Shown piece after piece: positions 27,643 to 38,045 of a stretch of 64,000 bases of DNA (position 1 is the first letter of the stretch; the number at the start of each line of letters is the position of its first letter). Below the pieces are notes generated by a model, which was given only the letters and a program-made list of their open reading frames with translations, did no database searches and had not been told where the DNA came from. The position numbers were made by a program, and so were the translations under genes. This DNA comes from Winogradskyella sp. PC-19 (GTDB lineage: Bacteria; Bacteroidota; Bacteroidia; Flavobacteriales; Flavobacteriaceae): positions 1,405,145-1,469,144 of the forward strand of contig NZ_CP019332.1 in assembly GCF_002163855.1 (NCBI RefSeq), read 5' to 3'.

Positions 27643-27658
27643 TTCAAATACATACTAC

Positions 27659-28612
27659 TTACTGAATCTCGTCCCAATTATCTGTTCGGTAATGTTCGTC
27701 TTCGCCTTCTAAAATTTGGAGGTAACTTCGGTAACGAGAATAAGATATTTCATCATTTTCTAATGCATCTTTTACCGCACATTTTGGCTCCTTTAAATGC
27801 AAACAATTATTGAATTTGCAATCTTGCTTTAACTCAAAAAATTCAGGAAAATAATCGCCGACTTCTTCTTTTTCCATATCAACGACTCCAAAACCTTTAA
27901 TACCTGGTGTGTCAATGATTTGAGCATCAAAACTTAAATCAAACATCTCTGCAAAAGTAGTTGTGTGCTGCCCTTGCATATGCTGATTTGATATTTCTTT
28001 AGTTTTTAAATCTAATGAAGGCTCAATAGCGTTAACTAAAGTCGACTTCCCAACACCAGAATGGCCAGCGAACATACTTATTTTGCCTAACATTAGTTCT
28101 TTGACTTTGTCTATATTCTTACCAGTCGTTGCCGATATACCGATACACTCATAACCAATTTTTCGGTAAATACTCGCCAAATACTTTACTTCTAATATTG
28201 TTTCTTCATCATAAGCATCAATCTTATTAAATAAAATTACTGTATTAATGCTATATGCTTCTGCAGTGACTAAAAAACGATCAATAAAACTTGTAAATGT
28301 TGGAGGATTATTGATGGTTACTAATAGGAATACTTGATCTACATTTGATGCAATTATATGCGTTTGTTTCGAAAGATTTACTGACTTTCTAACTATATAA
28401 TTTTTTCGTTCTTCAATACGTTTTATAACACCTGTTTCGGTGTTATTCTTTGTTTCTACATCAAATTCTACTATATCGCCAACAGCAATTGGGTTTGTAC
28501 TCTTTATGCCTTGTATTCGGAATTTACCCTTAATACGGCATTCGTAGAACTTACCGTTAGGTGTTTTCACAGTATACCAGCTTCCTGTTGATTTGTAAAC
28601 GATTCCAATCAT
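27659..28612 (-). CDS. rsgA: Ribosome small-subunit assembly GTPase RsgA
   Basis: A 317-residue circularly permuted GTPase that checks late 30S maturation. The motif order is diagnostic: G4 (FNKIDA) precedes G1 (GHSGVGKSTL), followed by G3 (DTPGIKGFG). The N-terminal OB-fold (about 1-75) and a C-terminal zinc site (CKFNNCLHLKEPKC, giving C..C.H..C) are complete. It is the first gene of the long minus-strand housekeeping run and is divergent from the small secreted-protein gene at 28706. Confidence 0.96.
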   Translation of the reverse strand: MIGIVYKSTGSWYTVKTPNGKFYECRIKGKFRIQGIKSTNPIAVGDIVEFDVETKNNTETGVIKRIEERKNYIVRKSVNLSKQTHIIASNVDQVFLLVTINNPPTFTSFIDRFLVTAEAYSINTVILFNKIDAYDEETILEVKYLASIYRKIGYECIGISATTGKNIDKVKELMLGKISMFAGHSGVGKSTLVNAIEPSLDLKTKEISNQHMQGQHTTTFAEMFDLSFDAQIIDTPGIKGFGVVDMEKEEVGDYFPEFFELKQDCKFNNCLHLKEPKCAVKDALENDEISYSRYRSYLQILEGEDEHYRTDNWDEIQ

Positions 28613-28705
28613 AATATAAGATTACAAAGAAACAACATTTCGCAAAAAGTAAGGTTGTTTAATAATTGTATATTTAATATTGAAAAATTAAAACAATTAC
28701 ATTTT

Positions 28706-29161
28706 ATGAAAAAATTCTTACTAGTAGTAGCCTTCATTGGCTTATCATTCGCAGAAATCAGTGCTCAAGTAGAGTATAAAGTTATTACAAGTGTCGAATC
28801 TATTGTACCAAGTGGTCTTGGACGAAGCCGAATTGTATCAGCATCAGAAGACAGAAACTACCAAGATTTTACTTCTCAAAGAAGTAGCGACAAGAAAGAA
28901 GACAAGAGAAATAAGTCAGACCGAGGAGAAATTCGAGTGAAAAACTTTGAAGAGACAAAACTTTTAAACTTCTATAATATTGGAGGTATTCGTTTTCAGA
29001 ATATTGCTGCGAACGATGCTGTAATATCTTCAAAAATTAATACTATGATTTCTGAAGGATGGGAATTAGCTTTTGTTAATACAGGTGTAGAAAGTGTTGG
29101 AGGAAAAGGTGATAACAATGGAATATTTATTACAAGGTATATTTTTAAAAGAAGCCTGTAA
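28706..29161 (+). CDS. Small secreted protein, DUF4177-like C-terminus
   Basis: A 151-residue protein with a signal peptide (FLLVVAFIGLSFAEISAQ). The ATG at 28706 is chosen because the signal peptide begins there; the frame is open further upstream without purpose. The middle is charged and probably disordered (QRSSDKKEDKRNKSDRG). The C-terminal part, with INTMISEGWELAFVNTG and ending in ITRYIFKR, resembles DUF4177-type small domains, a weak call. Function unknown. It is divergent from rsgA and stands alone. Confidence 0.6.
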   Translation: MKKFLLVVAFIGLSFAEISAQVEYKVITSVESIVPSGLGRSRIVSASEDRNYQDFTSQRSSDKKEDKRNKSDRGEIRVKNFEETKLLNFYNIGGIRFQNIAANDAVISSKINTMISEGWELAFVNTGVESVGGKGDNNGIFITRYIFKRSL

Positions 29162-29373
29162 TAAAATACATTACACAAATACAGACTCGTAATTGGGGAA
29201 TCTATATTATTTTAGGTTCTACTTTTAAAATGCCTCCATAAGTTGTTTTAAAAGCATCTATTTATTAAACTCTAAAAATTAAGATTATTCCTAAGTCATC
29301 AATAATGTGAAAGATTGTTAATCAATCAAATTATAGTTATTTTTACTTTTAATGATATAATACTACCATACAA

Positions 29374-31713
29374 ATGCGCTATATCCTCAGTTTTTTTCTG
29401 TCTTTTTTTATAACGACTTTAACTTTTTCTCAAGACAAGACTTTTAAGATTGGATTCTTATTAGATAAAAACTCAGTTGAAATTAATGAGTTATTAAAGG
29501 AACTTTCTGATGAAATATCTGCTGTTGTCGGAGAAGATGCAGTATTAGAATTCCCAGAAGTAAGTAAATTGGTCAATAATTTTGACTCATCTACAGCTCT
29601 AAATAACTATAATGTATTAGTTAAAAACAATACAGATATTATTATTGCTTTTGGTGTTGTTAATAATGCTGTAATATCTAAAATCGGCACTTACCAAAAA
29701 CCAACAATTGTCTTTGGAGCATTAAGTGAAGAGTTATTGACTGATGAGTCATTAGTTTCTAATATCACAAATTACACATCTATAGTTACATCACAGTCTT
29801 ACATTGAAGATATTAAACTACTCCAAAAATTAGCTAGTCCAAAAACAATAGGTGTTGTTGTTGAAAAAGCATTCATAGATAACTTACCCATTGCATCTAC
29901 TTTTAATGATATAAGTAAAGATTTAAACATTGAAATAAAACTAATTCCTTTTGACTCATTATCAGACATTACTAGTAATTTAGATAATATTGATGCTGTT
30001 TATTTGGCTGGTGGTTTTTACTTGTCTGATTCGGAAATGCAAGAATTAGCAAATGTACTTATCGAGAAACGGTTACCATCTTTTACTAGTAACCCAGTAA
30101 AGGATGTAATAAATGGTATTCTTGCAACAAGTCATGATCAATCAGAACTCAACCAGTTTTTTAGACGAATTGCATTAACTGTCGAGTCCATTTTAAATGG
30201 AAATGCTTTGTCAACATTAAGTACAAAGTTAGAATCTAAAAGTACTTTAACCGTTAATTATAATACCGCTGAAAAAATTGGATTACCACTTAAATATAGT
30301 TTAATAGCAAGCACAAGTTTTGTTGGTAACCCTAAAGAAATTGTAGCAGATAAAACATATACGCTTGTTAGCGTAATGCAAGAAGCTATTACTGAAAACT
30401 TAGAACTTCAGACTATTGATAAAGATATTAGCTTAACTAAAAAAGATTTAGAGTTAGCAAAAAGCGATTATTTACCAAATATTACAGCTGGTGTCACAGG
30501 AACTTATGTTGATCCGCAATTGGCTGAAGTTAGCAATGGTCAAAGCCCTGAGATAACAACTTCTGGAAATATAACCCTACAACAAACCATATTTTCTGAA
30601 GCGGCTAATGCGAATATTAGTATACAAAAATCTCTGAGAGATGCACAGCAAGAAAACTATAATAGTGAAGCTCTAAATACTGTTTTTAATACGGCTACAG
30701 CCTATTTTACAGCATTAATTCTTAAGGCGAACTTGTCTATTCAAAATCAGAATTTAGAACTTACTAAGTATAACCTAAAGATAGCTACTGAAAATTATGA
30801 AGCTGGTCAAGCTGGTAAATCTGATGTATTACGTTTTAAATCGGAAATGGCTCAAAATACACAGCAAATGGTTGAGGCCATAAATAAATTAGAACAAGGT
30901 TATTATGTATTGAATCAATTATTAAACAATCCTATTGATACTAAAATAGATGTTGAAGAAGCAGAATTAAAAAAAGGAGTTTTTAGTAATTATAATTATG
31001 AACAATTAGGACAATTTTTAGATGACCCAACTTTAAGATTTCCTTTTATAAAATTCTTAGTTCAAGAGGCGATTAACAATGCACCAGAGTTAAAGGCTTT
31101 AGATTATAATGTAAAAGCCACGGAAAGAAGTGAGCGGTTATATGGAGCTGGTCGCTTTCTACCAACATTTGCGTTACAAGGTCAATACAATTATGAATTT
31201 TCAAGATCCGGGACTGGCTCAAGTTTTCCTTCGGGATTCCCTGTTATACCAGACGGGTATTATACTGTAGGATTAAATGTTTCCTTACCGATATTCAATC
31301 AGAATAGACAAAATATTAACAAACAAATAGCTACATTACAAAAAGAGCAGCTAGAAATCTCTAGAGATAACATAACTCTAAATATCGAAAAGAATATAAA
31401 TGATGCCGTCTTACAGTTGATTAATCAGATTTCAAATATTCAGTTATCAAAAGTTTTTGAAGATACTGCTAAGGAGGCTTTAGACCTAACCCAAACATCT
31501 TATGCTAATGGAGCGGTGAATATTGTTCAGCTTTTAGATGCTCAGAATAATTATTTGCAAGCGCAGCTTGCAAGTGCTAATGCCACATATAATTACTTAC
31601 AAAGTTCTATGCAATTAGAGCGCTCGTTGGGTCTGTTCTTTTTATTACAAGATGAAAGTGAAAGAACCGCTTTTATTCAACGCTTTTTAAAATTTACTCA
31701 AAATAACGATTAA
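29374..31713 (+). CDS. TolC-family outer-membrane efflux protein fused to an N-terminal binding-protein-like domain
   Basis: A 779-residue protein with a signal peptide (FLSFFITTLTFSQ). Residues about 20-320 look like a periplasmic substrate-binding domain of the ABC_sub_bind type (TFKIGFLLDKNSVEIN, IIIAFGVVNNAVISKIG, PKTIGVVVEKAFIDNLP, DAVYLAGGFYLSDSEM). Residues about 330-770 are a TolC-type outer-membrane factor with long helices (SVMQEAITENLELQTIDKDI, YEAGQAGKSDVLRFKSEM). Typical TolC proteins are 420-500 residues, so the front domain is extra. It starts an operon with an RND adaptor and pump, for which it should be the exit duct. Confidence 0.82.
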   Translation: MRYILSFFLSFFITTLTFSQDKTFKIGFLLDKNSVEINELLKELSDEISAVVGEDAVLEFPEVSKLVNNFDSSTALNNYNVLVKNNTDIIIAFGVVNNAVISKIGTYQKPTIVFGALSEELLTDESLVSNITNYTSIVTSQSYIEDIKLLQKLASPKTIGVVVEKAFIDNLPIASTFNDISKDLNIEIKLIPFDSLSDITSNLDNIDAVYLAGGFYLSDSEMQELANVLIEKRLPSFTSNPVKDVINGILATSHDQSELNQFFRRIALTVESILNGNALSTLSTKLESKSTLTVNYNTAEKIGLPLKYSLIASTSFVGNPKEIVADKTYTLVSVMQEAITENLELQTIDKDISLTKKDLELAKSDYLPNITAGVTGTYVDPQLAEVSNGQSPEITTSGNITLQQTIFSEAANANISIQKSLRDAQQENYNSEALNTVFNTATAYFTALILKANLSIQNQNLELTKYNLKIATENYEAGQAGKSDVLRFKSEMAQNTQQMVEAINKLEQGYYVLNQLLNNPIDTKIDVEEAELKKGVFSNYNYEQLGQFLDDPTLRFPFIKFLVQEAINNAPELKALDYNVKATERSERLYGAGRFLPTFALQGQYNYEFSRSGTGSSFPSGFPVIPDGYYTVGLNVSLPIFNQNRQNINKQIATLQKEQLEISRDNITLNIEKNINDAVLQLINQISNIQLSKVFEDTAKEALDLTQTSYANGAVNIVQLLDAQNNYLQAQLASANATYNYLQSSMQLERSLGLFFLLQDESERTAFIQRFLKFTQNND

Positions 31714-31727
31714 CAACAAACACAATT

Positions 31728-32822
31728 ATGATAAAACTATCAAATCAAATTTTTAAAATCAGCTGTTCACTCGCAGTACTTTTTATGATGAGTTGTGGTG
31801 AAAAAGAAGTTAAAGAAGAAGTGATTTTAAGACCTGTTAAATATAGTGAAGTTACTTATTTAGGTGGTGAAAAAGCAAGACAATTTAGCGGAACTGCAAA
31901 AACAGAGAAAATTGTAAATCTCAGTTTTAGAAGTAGTGGAATTATAACAAAGCTAGATATGAATTTAGGGCAAAAAGTAAAAAAAGGTACTCTTCTGGGA
32001 ACTTTAGATAATGTAGCTGCAAGGCTAAATTATGAATCAGCTATAGAATCAAAAAATAGCACTGAGTCTCAAATGAATACTGCTAAACTTGCGTTAAACC
32101 GTATGAGAACATTGTATGAAAAGGGTAGTTCCTCATTAAGTGATTATGAAGCAGCAAAGAATTCTTACAGAACTGCCTTAGCAAGTTTTGAATCTTCTAA
32201 ACGGAGTGTTGCTATTCAACAAGATCAAATACGATTTGGGTATCTATATGCGCCAGAGGATGGTGTTATAGCTTCTGTTACTTCAGAAGTTGATGAAAAC
32301 GTTTCTCCTGGGCAAGTAGTTGGCGTACTAAATGCTGGTACAGCAATAGAAATTAGTTTAGGTCTGCCAGAGTCAGTTATTAATGCTGTAAAAAAAGATA
32401 TGGAAGTTAAAGTATCATTTACAGCAATAGAAGGGGAAACATTTAATGCCGTTATTACTGAAGTAGCACCAGCCTTAAATGCCAATACTTCTACATATCC
32501 AATCACCGTAATGGTAACTGATAGTAATGAACGTATCAAAAGTGGTATGGCAGCTAATGTCCTATTTGAATTTGTATATGAAGACATGGCAAAAAATATT
32601 ATCGTTGTACCTGCAAATGCGGTTGGCGAAGATGGTAATGGAAGATTTGTTTTCTTAGTTGAAGGTGAGCAAAATAAGGCAACTGTAAAAAAACAATCAA
32701 TTACTATAGGAAATCTAACATCAGAAGGATTTGAAGTTAAAACGGGATTAAAAGCCGGTCAAAAGATAGCTACAGCTGGTTTACAAACTTTACTAGATGG
32801 ACAAGACGTAAAACTAAACTAA
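31728..32822 (+). CDS. RND efflux periplasmic adaptor (membrane fusion protein)
   Basis: A 364-residue lipoprotein; the signal peptide ends in AVLFMMSC. It has the usual adaptor order: a beta-barrel/lipoyl half (SFRSSGIITKLDMNLGQKVK), a helical hairpin (about 100-160, ALNRMRTLYEKGSSSLSDYE), the second lipoyl half (LYAPEDGVIASV) and a C-terminal beta domain (GLKAGQKIATAGLQTLLDG). It bridges the RND pump that follows and the TolC-like protein that precedes. It starts 14 bp after the TolC stop and ends 6 bp before the pump gene. Confidence 0.92.
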   Translation: MIKLSNQIFKISCSLAVLFMMSCGEKEVKEEVILRPVKYSEVTYLGGEKARQFSGTAKTEKIVNLSFRSSGIITKLDMNLGQKVKKGTLLGTLDNVAARLNYESAIESKNSTESQMNTAKLALNRMRTLYEKGSSSLSDYEAAKNSYRTALASFESSKRSVAIQQDQIRFGYLYAPEDGVIASVTSEVDENVSPGQVVGVLNAGTAIEISLGLPESVINAVKKDMEVKVSFTAIEGETFNAVITEVAPALNANTSTYPITVMVTDSNERIKSGMAANVLFEFVYEDMAKNIIVVPANAVGEDGNGRFVFLVEGEQNKATVKKQSITIGNLTSEGFEVKTGLKAGQKIATAGLQTLLDGQDVKLN

Positions 32823-32828
32823 TCTTAG

Positions 32829-35800
32829 ATGAACTTAACAGCCTTTTCCATTAATAGAAACCGTATTACCTTTACGGTTCTTACCACCATATTAATCTTA
32901 GGTATGGTTTTCTATCAATCTTTATCAAGAGATAGTATGCCTCCTTACACTGTTAGAGTAGCAACTGTAGTATCTTCATTTCCTGGCTCAAGTCCTGAGC
33001 GTGTAGAACAATTGGTAACTGATAAAGTTGAAAAAATAGTTCAAGAACTGCCAGAATTAAAAGAAGTCAGTAGTACATCTAGGTCTGGTCTATCTGTTGT
33101 TACTGTTGAATTAAAAGATCAAGTTAAACCAGAAGATCTTCAAGCTGTTTGGGACAGGTTAAGAAGAAAGTTAACTCAGATTCAAGGTTTACCATCAGGT
33201 GTTAATCCAAACTTAAATGATGATGGTATTGGTGAAGTTTTTGGAATTGCTGTCGGATTAGTAATAGACGGTTTTTCTTATGCAGAAGCTAAGGACTATG
33301 TTGACGATATTAAAGATGATTTTATAAAATTAGATTTAGCGGCAAAAGTAGAGGTTGGAGGTGTACAAGATGAACGTGTTTTTATTGAATTTGACAATGC
33401 TAGATTAAAAGAATATGGGTTAACTGCTTCTAAATTGCAAAGCATTATAAGTTCTACAAATATATTAAGTTCTGGAGGGCAAATTAATCTCGGTGATGAA
33501 CGTATTATTTTAGAACCATCGGGAAATTTCAACTCTGTAAAAGATATTGAGCAAACTTTAATTCCTGTTGGTGATGGCTCTCAATTAGTATATCTAGGTG
33601 ACATCACAACAATTAAACAAGATTATATAGATCCGCCAAGCCAATTAGTTACTGTTAATGGACAGAAGGCTATTTCAATGCATATTAATCTTAAAGAGGA
33701 TGCCAATATTATACAATTAGGTGCAGACTTAGATGTCGTTATTAAAGAATGGGAAAATAATCTACCTGTAGGATTAGAGTTAAAGCGTCTGTCTTCTTTA
33801 GACACTTATATAGACAATAAGATTAGTGATTTTATTATCAATTTAATTCAATCTATAAGTATCGTGCTTATTGTAATGCTTGTATTCTTAGGATTTAGAA
33901 CTGGTGGTATTATTGCAAGTTTAATACCTATGGTAACCATAATGACGCTAATGCTAATGGGTGTTATTGATATGGGATTAAATCAAGTGACTCTGGCTGC
34001 ATTAATTATGGCTTTGGGTATGATGGTAGATAATGCAATAGTTGTTGCCGAAACGATTTTGGTAAAGATGGAAAATGGGATTGATGCTAAGAAAGCGGCT
34101 ATTGATGCTTGTAGTGAATTGTTTACACCTTTACTAATTTCTACGCTTACGACTTCAGCAGCATTCCTAGCATTTTACATGGCAGAATCTACTATGGGTG
34201 ATATTGTAGGGCCAATATTTGTCGTAATTTCTTTAGCACTACTTTCATCTTGGATTTTGGCTTTAACAGTAATTACACTATTATGTTATCTCTTCCTTAA
34301 AGTAATTCCAAAGTCAGAAAAGAAAGTAAGCTTTATTGATAAAATCATTAACAAACTAAAACTTTACTATAAAGACTTAATATTAATAGCATTATCATAC
34401 AAAAGGTTGGTTCTCTTCGGAATTATTGCTGCTTTCTTTTTATCACTTTTAGGCTTCGGGAAAATTGCATTTGTATTTTTTCCAGATAGTGATAGAAATA
34501 TGATTACTGTAGATATTAATTTACCTCAAGGAACAAGAATCGAAGCTACAGAGCAAGTTGTAAAAGATATTGAAAACTTCATGAAAACCAACCTATTAGT
34601 CAATGACAGTAAGCCTAATGGAGTTATAGATTGGTCAGCCTACGTTGGTAAGGGTCCAGAATCTTATGATTTAGGGTATTCTACAGATGAACCAGACGCG
34701 AGTTATGCCCACATATTAATAAACACCTCTGATTTTATTTACAACAATGATCTAGTTGAAAAATTGGACAAGCACTGTTTCAACAATTTTCCTAATGCAG
34801 ATATTAAAGTAGGTCTATTAGGATCTGGAGGCGGTGGCATTCCTATTGAAATTAAGATCTCTGGTGATAATCCAGATATACTTGCTGAACTATCAGAACA
34901 AACCAAACAAAAATTAAAAACAGTTTCAGGAACCAAAAATATTAAAGACGATTGGGGACCAAAAACGAAAAAATTTGTAGTTAATATTGACCAAAACAAA
35001 GCCCAGTTGGCTGGTATTACAAGTGCTGATATAGCGACATCATTACAAACGGTTTTAGATGGCTTTCAAACTGGAGAATATCGCGAAGACAATAAATCAA
35101 TTCCCATTTTAATGAGAAGTAATGAAAGCCAACAACAGACATTAGCCTCCATTGAGACGTTAAATATTTTTGCCCAGAACTCCGGTAAAAGTGTGCCTTT
35201 ATTACAAGTTGCATCTATTGATCCACAATGGCAATATGCTAAGATTAAGCGTTTAGATATTGATAGAACAATAAATGTAAGTAGTGAGTTAAATGCAACT
35301 GGAAATGCTTCTTCGATAATGAAAATAATGACACCATACATGGAGAAAACCTCTGCAAATTGGCCAGAAGGTTATACTTATAAATTTGGTGGTGATGCTG
35401 AAAATACTGCAGAAAATATGGGAGCTGTAATTAGTTATTTACCTTTATCTGGCTTTATAATTCTTCTTCTTTTAATTATTATGTTCAATTCGATTAGAAA
35501 AACGATTATGGTAGCTGCAACTATCCCATTAGGTATCATTGGAGTTGTAATTGGTTTACTAATTTTTCAGGAACCATTTGGATTTATGCCATTTTTAGGT
35601 GTAATATCTTTGGCAGGAATTGTAATTAATAATGCAATTGTACTGATAGATAGAATTCAAATTGAGGAAAGTGAAATTAAACGTCCAATACAGGATGCAA
35701 TTATAGCTGCTTGCTTACAACGATTTAGACCAATTTTGTTGGCAACATTTACAACCGTTTTAGGGTTAATCCCATTGTATTTAAGTGGTGGTGAAATGTG

Positions 35801-35942
35801 GGAAGGTATGGCAGTAAGTATTATGATTGGGCTATTATTTGGTACTGTAATCACCTTATTATTTATACCTTCATTCTATAGTATATTATTTAAAGTAAAT
35901 TATAAAGATTATGAGTTTAATGAATCTATACTTGATGATTAA
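32829..35942 (+). CDS. RND-family efflux pump (HAE-1/AcrB-like inner-membrane protein)
   Basis: A 1037-residue inner-membrane transporter with two halves, each with membrane helices and a large periplasmic loop. The proton-relay segment in helix 4 reads GMMVDNAIVVAE, keeping one Asp (the second acidic residue of the pair is Asn, common in some subfamilies). FPGSSPERVEQLVTDKVE near the N-terminus and GIVINNAIVLIDRIQ in the second half are characteristic. Substrate is not predictable; the fused TolC partner hints at a specific ligand. It is the third gene of the tripartite operon. Confidence 0.94.
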   Translation: MNLTAFSINRNRITFTVLTTILILGMVFYQSLSRDSMPPYTVRVATVVSSFPGSSPERVEQLVTDKVEKIVQELPELKEVSSTSRSGLSVVTVELKDQVKPEDLQAVWDRLRRKLTQIQGLPSGVNPNLNDDGIGEVFGIAVGLVIDGFSYAEAKDYVDDIKDDFIKLDLAAKVEVGGVQDERVFIEFDNARLKEYGLTASKLQSIISSTNILSSGGQINLGDERIILEPSGNFNSVKDIEQTLIPVGDGSQLVYLGDITTIKQDYIDPPSQLVTVNGQKAISMHINLKEDANIIQLGADLDVVIKEWENNLPVGLELKRLSSLDTYIDNKISDFIINLIQSISIVLIVMLVFLGFRTGGIIASLIPMVTIMTLMLMGVIDMGLNQVTLAALIMALGMMVDNAIVVAETILVKMENGIDAKKAAIDACSELFTPLLISTLTTSAAFLAFYMAESTMGDIVGPIFVVISLALLSSWILALTVITLLCYLFLKVIPKSEKKVSFIDKIINKLKLYYKDLILIALSYKRLVLFGIIAAFFLSLLGFGKIAFVFFPDSDRNMITVDINLPQGTRIEATEQVVKDIENFMKTNLLVNDSKPNGVIDWSAYVGKGPESYDLGYSTDEPDASYAHILINTSDFIYNNDLVEKLDKHCFNNFPNADIKVGLLGSGGGGIPIEIKISGDNPDILAELSEQTKQKLKTVSGTKNIKDDWGPKTKKFVVNIDQNKAQLAGITSADIATSLQTVLDGFQTGEYREDNKSIPILMRSNESQQQTLASIETLNIFAQNSGKSVPLLQVASIDPQWQYAKIKRLDIDRTINVSSELNATGNASSIMKIMTPYMEKTSANWPEGYTYKFGGDAENTAENMGAVISYLPLSGFIILLLLIIMFNSIRKTIMVAATIPLGIIGVVIGLLIFQEPFGFMPFLGVISLAGIVINNAIVLIDRIQIEESEIKRPIQDAIIAACLQRFRPILLATFTTVLGLIPLYLSGGEMWEGMAVSIMIGLLFGTVITLLFIPSFYSILFKVNYKDYEFNESILDD

Positions 35943-35951
35943 TTTAATATA

Positions 35952-36626
35952 ATGCTAGATAAGTTTTACTCATATCGATTTGAATTATTTTTATTTACTC
36001 AATTAATAATACTTTTCGGATCTTTATTTATTCCTATTGATTTATTTGAAAATTGGATAATGCCTCTTTTCTTACTAATTAATATCGCTTCTGGAATTAT
36101 TTTACTTTCTAAAAAAAGATTGGTCTCTAAATTGTTGGTTATTTTTCTGGCTATTTCAACAACTTTTGTAGTGTTTACATTCTTTGATTCAACTTTGAAT
36201 GAAAATTACAACTACATTAAACTTGCGTCATACTTCATTTTTTATGGATTCGTAACTATTGAAATTGTTAAACAAGTTTGGAATGCTAAAGATGTTGGTA
36301 AAAATGTCATTCTAGGCCTTATAAGCGGTTATATTTCCTTGGGTTTATTATCATTTTTTTTGTGCCTGACTATCGAAATTATTTACCCAAATTCATTTTC
36401 AGGAATTACAACACACGCTATAAATATAGGGCCTTCAGAAATGTCAGATAGTCTTATGTATTATAGTTACATTACATTAATGACTATTGGATATGGAGAT
36501 ATTCTTCCTATTACACCAATTGCTCAAAAAGCTGCGATATTTATTGGCTTAATTGGCCAATTTTATCTTGTTGTTTTAACTGCTATAGTTGTCGGAAAAT
36601 ATATTAATCAATCTTCTAAAAATTAA
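35952..36626 (+). CDS. Potassium-channel-like membrane protein
   Basis: A 224-residue inner-membrane protein with about six hydrophobic helices. Between the last two is a pore loop with the potassium selectivity filter TIGYGD (LMTIGYGDILPITP). There is no cytoplasmic RCK domain, so gating is unknown. It starts 9 bp after the RND pump and may be co-transcribed with the efflux operon, although no functional link is obvious. Confidence 0.8.
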   Translation: MLDKFYSYRFELFLFTQLIILFGSLFIPIDLFENWIMPLFLLINIASGIILLSKKRLVSKLLVIFLAISTTFVVFTFFDSTLNENYNYIKLASYFIFYGFVTIEIVKQVWNAKDVGKNVILGLISGYISLGLLSFFLCLTIEIIYPNSFSGITTHAINIGPSEMSDSLMYYSYITLMTIGYGDILPITPIAQKAAIFIGLIGQFYLVVLTAIVVGKYINQSSKN

Positions 36627-36716
36627 TTTCAACTACGTAATTAAATGTTTCACTAGTCTTTTTGGACACTTTAGTAGTTAAATAAGAATCAGTCACAAAT
36701 ATATTGTACTTTTAAA

Positions 36717-38021
36717 CTATAATTTAAAAGATAAATAATCATGAAAACCATTAAATCGATTATACATTTCTTTTAGTAAATGTTCTTGATGGTCAGGATG
36801 TGCAATCTCAATTAATGCCTTTGCACGTTGTTTCAAGCTTTTCCCAAAAAGATTTACCACACCATATTCTGTAGCTATATAGTGTACGTGTGCTCTTGTA
36901 GTAGTCACACCTGCTCCTGTTTTTAGAAATGGTACAATTTTAGTATCGCCACGTTTTGTTATTGACGGCATTGCAATGATAGCCTTACCACCTTTAGATA
37001 AAGATGCACCTCTAATAAAATCCATTTGACCACCGACACCAGAATATTGGTAAGCTCCGATAGTATCTGCACAAACTTGACCTGTAAAATCGATTTCAAT
37101 AGCACTATTAATTGCCGTGACTTTAGGGTTCAATTTTATTATTGATGTATCATTGGTATAAGATGCCTCTTTAAAATCTACAGCTGGATTATCATCAACA
37201 AAATCGTAGAGTTTTTGAGAACCTACAGCAAAAGTAGTTAAGATTTTTCCTGGCTTTACTTTTTTGTCTTCACCTGTAATAATGCCTTTTTCTATTAAAG
37301 GTAATACCCCATCAGAAAACATCTCGGTGTGTATCCCTAAGCGCTTATGATTGGTCAAATTATTTAATACCGCATTAGGAATATTACCAATTCCCATTTG
37401 TAAAGTTGCACCATCTTCGACCAAAGCAGCCACGTGTTTTCCTATTTGCACTTCTATATCTGAAGGTGCAGAAACTATAGATTGATGTATTGGTGAGTCT
37501 ACCTCAACAGCATAATTAATATGACTGATATGAATAATACCATCACCATGAGTTCTTGGTACTTTTGGGTTAACCATAGCAACAACAGTTTTTGCTGTTT
37601 CAATTGCTGGCAAAGTCACGTCTACTGATACACCTAAAGAACAATAACCGTGCTTATCTGGTGGTGAAACTTGAATAAAAGCTACGTCTATTGGTAATAT
37701 ATTACGTCTGAATAACAAATTAATTTCACTTAAGAAAACCGGAATATAATCGCCATTATTGGTATTAACACCTTTTCTAACATTTCCACCAACAAAACAA
37801 GTAGATAAACTAAAAGCTTTGCTGTAAGGTGCTTCTAAATACTTTGCTTCTCCGTCTGTATGAATTTGAATGATATCTATGTCACTTAACTCTTCATAGC
37901 GCTCACATAAGGCGTCAATTAAAAGATTTGGTGTCATTGCTGCACCTTGAAAGAATACTCTGTTTCCAGATTTAACAACTGATACTGCTGTTTGTAAATC
38001 GACTATCTTTAAGTTACTCAT
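36717..38021 (-). CDS. Acetyl-CoA hydrolase/transferase family protein (Cat1/4-hydroxybutyrate CoA-transferase type)
   Basis: A 434-residue cytoplasmic CoA transferase. Signatures are the N-terminal SGNRVFFQGAAMTPN, the active-site region GIHTEMFSDGVLPL with its Glu, and GVGGQMDFIRGASLSKGGK. Such enzymes move CoA between acetate and another short acid; the acceptor cannot be read from sequence. It lies 24 bp downstream of an SLC13 carboxylate/sulfate-type transporter, so uptake and activation of an organic acid is a reasonable inference. Confidence 0.87.
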   Translation of the reverse strand: MSNLKIVDLQTAVSVVKSGNRVFFQGAAMTPNLLIDALCERYEELSDIDIIQIHTDGEAKYLEAPYSKAFSLSTCFVGGNVRKGVNTNNGDYIPVFLSEINLLFRRNILPIDVAFIQVSPPDKHGYCSLGVSVDVTLPAIETAKTVVAMVNPKVPRTHGDGIIHISHINYAVEVDSPIHQSIVSAPSDIEVQIGKHVAALVEDGATLQMGIGNIPNAVLNNLTNHKRLGIHTEMFSDGVLPLIEKGIITGEDKKVKPGKILTTFAVGSQKLYDFVDDNPAVDFKEASYTNDTSIIKLNPKVTAINSAIEIDFTGQVCADTIGAYQYSGVGGQMDFIRGASLSKGGKAIIAMPSITKRGDTKIVPFLKTGAGVTTTRAHVHYIATEYGVVNLFGKSLKQRAKALIEIAHPDHQEHLLKEMYNRFNGFHDYLSFKL

Positions 38022-38045
38022 AACTAATGTTTTATTTATTAAAAT

